64,000 nt of DNA from Rana temporaria (taxonomy: Eukaryota; Chordata; Amphibia; Anura; Ranidae): assembly GCF_905171775.1 (NCBI RefSeq), contig NC_053490.1:86826286-86890285 (forward strand), read 5' to 3'. Of this stretch, positions 24,253-34,017 are shown piece by piece. A model generated the notes under the pieces. The model was given only the letters and a program-made list of their open reading frames with translations, was not told the origin of the DNA and searched no databases. Every line of letters starts with the position of its first letter. Positions within the stretch are counted from its first letter, which is position 1. The position numbers and the translations under genes are program-made.

Positions 24253-24866
24253 GGTGAAAGGGTTAACTAGGGCGGTGATCAAGGGGTTAAACCTTTATTA
24301 GGGGGGGTAGGGGGCTACCCTGGACCTAAAGGGGGCTAAAACTAACTGCCCTAACACTTTTTTCTGTAACACTGACACTAAATGCAGTAATCAAAAAAAA
24401 AATGACACTGCATTCAGTGACACTGTTACAGGAGACTGGGGGGGGGCGATCGGCGGTGACTGAAGGGGTTAAATGTGCCTGTGTGTGCTGGTGTTAGAGT
24501 AGTGTTGGGGTGCAACTTACTTGTGTGATGTCTCCTCTCCTCAGCGGTGGTTGATATGACCACCACGAGGAGAGATCACACACTTCCTCCTTCCTGTTGT
24601 TTACACTAAACACAGGAAGGAGGAGGGGGGAGTGCAGGGGAGCGCTGGCATTGGCTGAGAGCAATCGCAAGGGGATGGCTGAAAACGGACAGCCATCCCC
24701 TCATCCCGGATCGCTTCTGCAGCCGACGGAACCGCCGCATGTACCGGGGGGGGGTCCAATCGGACCCCCGACCCACGTCAAGCAGAGCACGTATATATAC
24801 GTGCATGTGCCTGCCTGTGCCATTCTGCTGACGTATATGTACATGCGGCGGTCCTTAAGTGGTTAA

Positions 24867-25600
24867 AGAGTTTGTTCTGATGTGCAGCTCTCCTCCTCAC
24901 CTCAAGAGATCCGTGGTGGAAAGCTTTGCGGCAGAGAATTAATAGGCGAAAGGGATGCTAAATGTTGTTCCCTCACTGCCTGCTTTAACACTCAAAATAC
25001 AGAACCACCAGGCTGTTACCCTATTAACTTGAAAAGGTTTTGTTGAGCAGAGATACTGCCTGGCAAAAGCGGCAGAGGGTCTTCCATTTTGCATGTAAAC
25101 AGCCCTGTGTGGCTGTCCTTGTTTAGGTGGATGGTCCAACCACCTAGTGTGAACAAACCCTTAGAAAAGATCATTCAATAGGTATGCTTGTTTAGCTGAT
25201 CAAAACTTCCACTAAAAGCAATCTGTGTCTACAGCAATTTAGTTATTTCACAGCATAAACAGGTGACAATGCTAATGAACAAACTATAGCCGCAGGATAA
25301 GCCGTCCGTGGGGCTGTGCAGTTCGACAGGGTGGTGTGTCAGTCTGACATACTGCATGTCCAATCCAGGTAAAGAGCCTTGGACTTAGGCTCTTTGCCAT
25401 GTGATCAGCTGTGTCCGATCACAGCTGATCAGTGTAAACAGGAAGAGCCGCTTATCGGCTTTTCCTCCATTCACACTGACAGACGTGATTAGAGAGCCAA
25501 TCGGCTGCTCTCCTGACTGGGGGGGGGGGTCTGCGCTGATCATCAGTGGAGACCACCAGGATCCAGTGATTGCCCATCAGTGAGGGAGAAAACGTATTTA
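24867..25600. other. Intergenic, no gene seen
   Basis: Sequence flanking the piggyBac-like element. No coding domain and no clear repeat boundary. Confidence 0.45.
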
Positions 25601-25607
25601 CAAAAGT

Positions 25608-25826
25608 GTTCTAACAGAAACAAAAGAAAATACATTTATTTGAAGCGCAAAAAATAAAAACCCCAGTGGTGATCAAATAGCACCAAAGAAAGGCTCCATT
25701 TGTGGGGGGGAATAAATATATATATATATAAATGTTTGGGTAGTGATGTAAGACCGTGCAATTGTCACTCAAAATGCAACAGTGCTGAAAGCTGAAAATT
25801 GGACTGGGCAGGAGGGGGGTGAAAGT
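25608..25826. mobile_element. Fragment of piggyBac-derived repeat
   Basis: The stretch 'gcgcaaaaaataaaaacc' plus 'gatcaaatagcaccaaag' matches the terminal portion of the elements at 27721-28715 and 40997-41925. The ends are missing. Confidence 0.7.
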
Positions 25827-25904
25827 GCCTGACATTTTTACCTCAATACATCCCCTGCATGTAATACATGTCCCAGTAGTTCTCTTTTGTTTTTTTTAGA
25901 TATA

Positions 25905-26927
25905 CACACACACAGCTCCAAAAAATAAATAAAAGGAACACTTTATCAGAACTCCTGGGATATTGATCTGGTCAGTAAACCACTTAAGCCCCTGACCATA
26001 TTGCTGGTCAAAGACCAGAGCACTTTTTGCGATTCGGCACTGCGTCGCTTTAACTGACAATTGCAACATGGCTCCCAAACAAAATTGGCGTCCTTTTTCC
26101 CCCCACAAATAGAGCTTTCTTTTGGTGGAATTTGATCACCTCTGGTTTTTAGTTTTTGCGCTATAAACAAAAATAGAGCGACAATTTTGAAAAAAATGAA
26201 TATTTTTTACCATAATATGGTGGGTCAGTGATGGTCTGGGAAGGCATATCCATGGGACGCACAGACCTCTACAGGATACATAATGGCACCCTGACTGACA
26301 TTAGGATGAAATCCTTGGACCCATTGTCACACCCTACGCTGGGTCCTGGCTTCCTCCTGGTACACAACTATGCACAGCCTCATGTGGTGAGAGCATGCAG
26401 CCAGTTCCAGAAGGATGAAGAAATTGATACCATTGAATGGCCCCCACGCTCACCTGACCTAAATCCAAAAGAAAACCTCTGGACCACATTTTTCGGTACA
26501 TCCGGTGCATCCGGTGCCACCAGGTTGCACCTGTCTGTTCTGGACCAGAGCATCACTGAGCTCCTGATCTGGGAGGAAATACCCCAAGACGCCATCCGTT
26601 GTCTCATTAGGAGCATGCCTTGATGTTGTCAGGCATGCATACAAGCACGTGGGGGCCATATAAACTACTGAGGAACATTTTGAGTTGTTGCAATGAAATT
26701 TCAGCAAAATGGACTAGCTTGCTGCATAATTTTCACTTTGATTTTCGGGGTGTCTTTGAATTCAGCCATCTGTAGGTGGATAATTTTTATTTCCATCAAA
26801 TGATGTGCCATCCTCTCATTCCCAACACATTACACAGTCCATATCAGTATAGATATTTAGCATGAGATTTTTACCCGTTGAGATCTGATGTGTTTTCAAA
26901 GTGTTCCTTTAATTTTTTTGAGCAGTG
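25905..26927 (+). mobile_element. Second Tc1-like transposon, decayed
   Basis: The right terminus reads AAAGTGTTCCTTT then 'gagcagtg', followed by TA (26928-26929). The left terminus near 25905 is a mutated inverse. The central part is replaced by a fragment of the piggyBac-type repeat (about 25976-26210), so the 5' half of the transposase is missing. Confidence 0.8.
26228..26623 (+). pseudogene. Tc1 transposase C-terminal fragment
   Basis: The frame of 131 codons begins MVWEGISMGRTDLYR and contains WPPRSPDLNPKENLW, the D34E block of Tc1 transposases, then WEEIPQDAIRCLIRSMP near the C-terminus. The second catalytic aspartate, normally in an HDNARPH-type motif, has changed to HNYAQPH. The N-terminal DNA-binding half is absent. 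It is inactive. Confidence 0.9.
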
Positions 26928-26929
26928 TA

Positions 26930-27720
26930 TTTCAAGACCTCTTGATCCAGTGATTTGCCCATCGGCAGCCGCACTAGTCTGTTCCTCTATACAGGACCAG
27001 AGGGCAGCAGGAGATGTTGGCGCCTGCTACTGTCAAATCCTCTAAGGTGGTCGCAGGGCTAAGCTGCACTGTGTGGATCTATGGACACAGGCCAGCTTGG
27101 GAGAGTGCCTGCATGTGTGCCCCATAGCCGATTCATAGGGCAGCTGAGAGGTTTGGGGTGCAATACCATTGCACAGAGCAAGTATACCATGTTTATTTTA
27201 GGGGTAAAAAAAAAAAAAAAAAAAAAAAAAATTAAGCCTGTACAACTGCTTTAACCACTTTCCTACAGGGCACTTTTACCCCCCCCCCCTTCCTGCTCAG
27301 ACCAATTTTCAGCAGCATCACACTTTGAATGACAATTGCATGGTAATGAACACTAATCAAACAAAAATGTAATGACCTGCCTGTACTCACAGTGCTTTTA
27401 ATATTTATGCTTCAATAAAGATTTTACTGTGTGGGCGTGCTGCGATCCCAAGATTTTCTGTTCAATGATGGGCACCTGTTGTGACTGCACTGACTAATCA
27501 GGAAATTGATAAGAGATTTTAGAGAAGCCGGTATCTGCATTCAACAGCGGTACTGCCAGACAATGGCAGCCTTCTACACATACATATCTGCCTTTATGGT
27601 TCCCATAGACAGGAAGGTGCGCTACTGGCAGGACAACTCTGCTCCAGGACACATTCAACAGTATAAGCTGGTTTGATTGAATTCCAGCGATGTCAATTAA
27701 AGAGGGAAGGAGAGCAACCT
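26930..27720. other. Intergenic with repeat scraps
   Basis: An A run lies at about 27208-27231. A truncated piggyBac-type terminus, 'ttaaccactttcctacaggg', begins at about 27251. No gene was found. Confidence 0.5.
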
Positions 27721-28715
27721 TTAACCACTTGCCGTCGCTGCACCGCCGAAATACGTCCACAAGGTGGCTCTCCTAGGCGAGACCACGTAAATGGACGTCC
27801 TGCCTATTAGCCGCCACTAGGGGCGCACGCGCGCCGCCGGAGGCGCGCGCCCCCCGCTCGCCCCCGACTCCCGTGCGTGTGCCCGGCGGGCGCGATCGCC
27901 GCCGGGCACACGCGATCGCTCGGTACAGAGCGGGGAACGGGAGCTGTGTGTGTAAACACACAGCTCTCGTTCCTGTCAGCAGGGGAAATGCTGATTTTCT
28001 GTTCATACAATGTATGAACAGAAAATCAGTGTTTCCCCTAGTGAGGCCCCCCCCCCCCCCCCCACAGTAAGAACACACCCAGGCATACTTAACCCCTTCC
28101 CCGCCCCCTAGTGTTAACCCCTTCACTGCCAGTGGCATTTTTATAGTAATCTAATGCATTTTTATAGCACTGATCGCTATAAAAATGCCAATGGTCCCAA
28201 AAATGTGTCAAAAATGTCCGAAGTGTCCGCCATAATGTCGCAATACCGAAAAAAAAATCGCTGATCGCCGCCATTACTAGTAAAAAAAATATTAATAAAA
28301 ATGCCATAAAAATACCCCCTATTTTGTAAACGCTATAACTTTTGCGCAAACCAATCAATAAACGCTTATTGCGATTTTTTTTTACGAAAAATATGTAGAA
28401 GAATACGTATCGGCCTAAACTGAGGAAAAAAAATGTTTTTCTATATATTTTTGGGGGATATTTATTACAGCAAAAAATATTCATTTTTTTCAAAATTGTC
28501 GTTCTATTTTTGTTTATAGCGCAAAAAATAAAAACCGCAGAGGTGATCAAATACCACCAAAAGAAAGCTCTATTTGTAGGAAAAAAAGGACGCCAATTTT
28601 GTTTGGGAGCCACGTCGCACGACCGCGCAATTGTCTGTTAAAGCGACGCAGTCCCGAATCGCAAAAAGTACTCTGGTCTTTGGGCAGCAATATGGTCCGG
28701 GGGGTAAGTGGTTAA
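27721..28715. mobile_element. piggyBac-derived non-autonomous element
   Basis: TTAA lies at both exact ends (27721-27724 and 28712-28715), with inverted termini TTAACCACTT. The right half matches the left end of the 9.1-kb element, and the left half shares its architecture (GC-rich start, hairpin around 27950-28030, then 'cctagtgttaaccccttc'). No transposase. The frames inside at 27773-28613 are repeat shadows. Confidence 0.88.
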
Positions 28716-29575
28716 TAGATACCACCAGTTCCACTTACAAGAAATAAAATACCAGATGGGGTTGGCTTTTCTACACTTCTTGCAAATTTCTCTCCAGGAG
28801 CAGTCATGTATAAAACAGTCACCCAACACAGCAGAGGGGGAAAAAAAAAGCAGTTTTGAGATAATATCCCATCCCCATGAGCAGCTCTACTGCAGTACAA
28901 TTATAAGCTCAGAATCACTTAGGCCTGTGGCCGTCACACCTGACCAATCCACTGCGTTGAACTAAAAGTATTTGTGGGGGAAAAATGTCGTCAGGTTATT
29001 TTTCCTCATATTAGGGAGCAATCGTATATAGTGTTGCCATAGACTTGAGCAGTCAATGAACCAGAAGATGGGGAGGGGGGGGGGGGGGCACTTAACCCGG
29101 CATTTTATTTTTTCACACACACAATGCAAGGTAAATCAGTTACCATGCATTGCAGGGCATTAAAATGGATTGTGGAGATGCCATAAAAAAAAATGGGTGT
29201 AAAGCCCAAGATTTACTTCAACCCTTCTGCTTTACAGTGCCAATATCTGGTTTACAAGGAATAAAAATATAGAAAAGGATAGAAATGATTTCTCAAGCTA
29301 TAAATTTGCCAGGGACACCATGTACTTGTCAAGGCATTAAACTGGCTCCAATTCTCTAAAAATAGGATGGTAAGAGCAATGACAAGCTGCTACATGTGCT
29401 AAACTCCAGCTTTCAGCAATTTAGGAGTAGAGATCCGATTGGCCAAACACAAATTAAATATCAAAACCGCTCAGAGAGGCAGCCCGTACTTGACTTCCTG
29501 ACAGTCAAGAGCCTCTAAAGATTTTTGAAATGTGCCAGCACAAGTACGACTTGTAAACAGCAATAAAAACACACA
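28716..29575. other. RPL21 downstream flank, no gene seen
   Basis: A homopolymer G run occurs at 29072-29088. No conserved coding content is seen between the piggyBac-derived element and the RPL21 polyadenylation region. Confidence 0.5.
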
Positions 29576-29599
29576 AGCAGTGGCTTGAGAAAAGGATGT

Positions 29600-29605
29600 T
29601 TTAAT
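29600..29605 (-). terminator. RPL21 polyadenylation signal ATTAAA
   Basis: On the minus strand ATTAAA starts about 10 bases after the stop codon. No AATAAA occurs closer. Cleavage is expected near 29575-29590, giving the very short 3' UTR common in ribosomal protein mRNAs. Confidence 0.7.
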
Positions 29606-29614
29606 AGCAGTATT

Positions 29615-32600
29615 TTATGCCATAAACTCATATGGAATTGGCTCAAGGAGCTCGGGTTCCTTTCCAAATGTTCGGACAAAGTGAGCTTCACTTGGTTGGG
29701 CTGGCTGCAAAGAAAAAACAGAAGCCATTACTATTTTGCATTAGAACACAGATATTATGAAATGACATTACAAGTGCTCTCAGAACCGGTGAAATGACAC
29801 TCACATTTACTGTAACAGTAAATTGTTTGGAGAAAAGATCATCACTGAGCATTCTACACAGCAAAGTACAAAATGAACAGTGTCCTTACCTGACGTTTAA
29901 GCTCCACCCAGGTGCCGTTCTCCTTGGCTTCCTTTTTCTTCCTCTCGTTTTCCTTCACGCGTTGCAGGAAACTGTCTCTGCTCTTTGAGTGGCGGATGTG
30001 CTCTACACGGACATTGATTCTCTTGGCAAGTATCTTACCTCTGAACAAAGAAAGGTAGTTAGTTATGCAACAGTTGGTGGGTTTACTGCTAATACTTGCC
30101 CAATAATTTGCTATCCGGACACCCACAAAAAAGGTACATTTCTCACAATCTCAACATTTGATCAGATTCAGACTGATCACACAAGGCCAACAAATCTTAA
30201 CCACTGCCTAAGTACGAGACAAATGCTGGTTCAATCATCCAGGATCAAATGACCAGAAACTGGTATATGGTATGCATTTAAGCCACTGTTCACATTTAGC
30301 AATTTAGGAATCACGGGTGGAATTGCTGTTATTCTGCAAAGCTGGCAAAACGCAGCACGCCCGATTGAGTGCCATTAATCTTTAATGCCACCAGTACGTG
30401 GCAGGGTTTTGCTGCGATTGTTGTGCAAACCACACTGCACAAAGCTGGTCACCCAAAGAGCAGCTTTTCGGCGACAAGCTTTGTGTGAATGCCGTGTTCA
30501 CACCAACGATTAGGGCCAGTGCAAATTGTAGTGGCATTCACTACTGCGGCTCTCAGCAGGTAGGTGCGGTTGGGCCCTATCCACTGACAGTTCGTTGCCA
30601 TCGCACATATTTCACAGCTCTCAAAAGTCATCCATTACCTGTGGTGACCATTGCTAAATGCACTTTGTGTCCAGCAGTGATCGCCGCAGATTATTGCAGG
30701 CTGTATAGAGAGCCGCAAATAGGTACAGCCACACGTACACAGATCTGCAGGAGGAATTTCCGCTACAATTCACACCAATCCTAACGGCTGGTGTGAATGT
30801 AACCACACAGCACATTCACATGAAGCTTGTCACTGAAAAGTTCCTGCTCCTTTTTGGGAAACAATGCAGCAATGGCAGTGCAACAAATCGCACGACAATC
30901 ACAGCAAAACTATCCTTTTGTTCCAATGTGACCCAGGAGCGATTCAGTTCGCATGTGTTGCGCTTTACAAGTCTCTCTCTCAGGAAGGGCAAAAGGTTGG
31001 ACACCTGTTTTAGAAGAACTTCACTTTATACCTACATATTCTCTGTAAAACGCTTCAGAATGTTTTTTTTAGAAATCACCATTAAGCTTTAATCTGCTGC
31101 CATTCTAAACACAAATGATGTCTCCTCTGACAGGACACAAGCCAAACATATTAAGAACTGACTTGGGTTTTAGGAGGAGGTTTCATTTAGCCCCCTTGAA
31201 TAACCAAAATAGACACAAAAGATCTAAATGGCAAAGTGAAGGGGCTCTGCATTAAAAACAATTACAAAAGGTTACCTACTTGACTTGTTTGTTGACAATT
31301 ATTCCAACAGCATGCTGTGTGACATTGTAGATCCGACCAGTCTTGCCATGGTAGCACTTGTGTGGCATACCTTTCTGGATTGTGCCTGTACCCTGTAAGT
31401 AATGAAACTGGGTTAGCCAACTGCAATGAAACGACAATTTAAAGAAACAGTATGAAGTCAGCATTGCCTTCTGCACCAAGATTCAAGCGGTTCTAGATTT
31501 TTAAAAGTAAGTGCTTCCCTAGTTTAAAGAGAAAACTCAACTTTCAAGCAAAGAAGAACCAAGAATTTGCATGACAAAAATAAGCTTCCAAAACACGTCA
31601 GCCAAACATTCAGATTTTACTCTAAAGTTCTAAACAGCCAGCCATATACAGACTCAAAGAAAAAAATAAAAACAAACAAAACAAAGATTGCTCTCAGAAC
31701 CGGTGAAATGTTGAAATCACATTTACCAAAAAGGTAAATAATTTGGAGAAGGATCATCACAGAGCAATTTAAAACTTGCTGCCAACACACACACACACTT
31801 AACAGATTTTATAGTGCCCAAACCCACCAAGACAATGTTATCCAGGAACGAAATTGGCCTTCTGCTGCTCTACTATGCAAACAGGCCCAAGCCAAAATGT
31901 CACTTGACTATGGAATCAGACTTAAAGCGGTAGTAATGCCACAAGGTCCAGCAGTGTCTGCCAGACCTTCAGCCGGAACTCAAAGCGCATGAGCCACCAA
32001 GACAGCGGCTGCATGCAAAGGGAATCTCCTAAACCGTACAGGTTTAGGAGAGTCTTACCTGTAGGTCAAAGTGAAAAAAAAAAAAAGAAAAAAAGAAAAA
32101 AGAAAAAAAAAAAAAACTTTACCACCACTTTAAAGGGGTATTAGACCCAAAACCAAAAATGAAATAATGACTGGTAAACTGCAATAACTGCATTAGGTTC
32201 TTTTTTTACGTTTTTCCTGTTGTCACCTGGTGATCTGGACAGCAACGTCTGTACTAGAATTCCTCTACTCTGATTAAAAAGCAGTATACCTCTTTGGACG
32301 ACATAAAGGCCAGTTGGGGGAGGGTAGTGTTAGTAAATCTAACAGATTTAACGCACTACTTGCAGCCAAACTCCAGCTAATACTTTTTACACTGTTAAAG
32401 CAGTTCCCCCCCTCTTTGGATAAAGGTTTTACCCGAAGACAAATCACTGTAAGCACCACTGTCAGTGTAAATAGTTTGACTCAAGCCTCTGCAGTTCAGC
32501 TTGTTCTGTTGAAAAAGCAAACTTAACTGTAGTAAACTTGTACCTACAGGCAAGCTTGCCTGTAGGTACAAGAATATTTCCCAAACGTGCATAGTTTAGG

Positions 32601-33971
32601 GCAGTGGTCATCAACCCTGTTCTCAGGGCCCAACAGGCCAGGTTTGCAAGATAACTGAAATACATAACAAGTGATATAATTTGCTGCTCAGCGATTGCAG
32701 TATTTTAGTCTGCATCTCCCCAAGGTAATACATAAAACCTGGCCCGTTAGTGGGCTTTGAGGAAAGGGTTGACCACTGGTTTAGGGGATATTCAATATTC
32801 CTGCAGCAGTTGACGTCACTGGCGCATGTGCTCCGAAGAAACAGAACGGCGAATATGCCTTCCCTTTAGAGTGCTATGACATGATCGTTGCTCCCATGCA
32901 CATGATTGACATTGTGGCTCAGCCAAACAGCTGGAGCCCACAAACCCAGAAGGAAGACCAGGAGAAGATGGGAGCCCCTTCAGCAGTTACCACCTGTCGC
33001 GGCAGGGCTTAGTTTTAAGGAAGATCATGACATTAACTTGCTGGGGGATATTTTTATTTTATTCCACACTTATCGCTTTAATGACCAGATCACCGGCTGA
33101 AAAATAAAGGAAAGAAAGCCTGACAAAGAAAATGCAGCCATCACAAAAACTGGTAAGCTGCAATACAATGTTTTTGGTTTATTACCGCTTCAGAAAGCAT
33201 TTGAAGACCTGGGGAATGCCTGTCTTAAGCAGTTTTACTATATTGAACATATAAAAGGAATTTATTGCAATATATTTGAGTTTATCTACGTATATTTAAG
33301 TGGTTATTTGGTTTGGCAGACATTGTATGTACAGCAATGTTAGTTTAAATGTATTAAAGCGGTTGTATGCCCTGACCAAAAAAAAGCACCCGCACCGCCT
33401 CCCAGTCACCGCTGAGGGAGCCAACATGTTGCCTCCGTTACTGCCGGGTGACATCACTCCATGCGCCGACGTCATGCAAGGTGAATATCAACTAAACTGT
33501 ACAGGTTTGGGAGGAAATATTCATCTTATTTACAGGTAAGCCCGATTATAGGTTTACCTGTAGGTAAAAATGTGGAAAAGTATAGAACCGCTTTGAATGC
33601 AAATATATTTTGTCGAGTAGAATAAGTAGCCGGGCACTTTAGAAAGTGTGAATCACATTAGTGATGGCAGGCTGCTTAAAAGAATTAAGGGGACTGAGCA
33701 GCGCAATAGATTTATCCACATTTATATTATAGCTTACAAATCTAAATTTGAACTAAACACATCCTACCCTCTTTACCACATGAGAAGGGTAGAAGTTTAC
33801 AAAATAGCTTGCATTGAGGAGAATTTATGATATATCAGGCCAGTGAACAAAATGACAAGGTCATTTCTGGGAAGAATAGATTTTTTTTCTGCACTACCAA
33901 AAAGAAAACCGAATGCAGCCACCACACCCAACGGCTGATAAGATGCAATATATTACATGTTTGTTCTTGGA

Positions 33972-34017
<46 letters not shown>

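Larger units (their letters stand above)
15789..24866 (-). mobile_element. Large piggyBac-like transposon
   Basis: TTAA at 15789-15792 and 24863-24866 bounds matching inverted termini TTAACCACTTAAG. A piggyBac transposase frame lies inside on the minus strand, and TTAA is the obligate piggyBac target. The left 400 bp matches, in inverted orientation, one end of the 995-bp element at 27721-28715. Internal cargo includes about 390-bp repeats in direct then inverted orientation (16230-18880), a 491-bp-offset duplication with hairpins (20079-20900) and a 170-bp tandem array (23741-24252). The element is unusually long for piggyBac, so it may be a composite of more than one related insertion. Confidence 0.7.

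Noticed and set aside
28089..28613. 174-codon minus-strand frame rich in Phe
   Set aside because: It lies wholly within the piggyBac-derived non-autonomous element, and the sequence recurs in non-coding copies at 40997-41925.
30398..31092. Plus-strand frames of 99-128 codons in RPL21 intron 4
   Set aside because: They are antisense to the intron and lie in a decayed foldback ('gtgtgaatgc' type) repeat, with no conserved motif.
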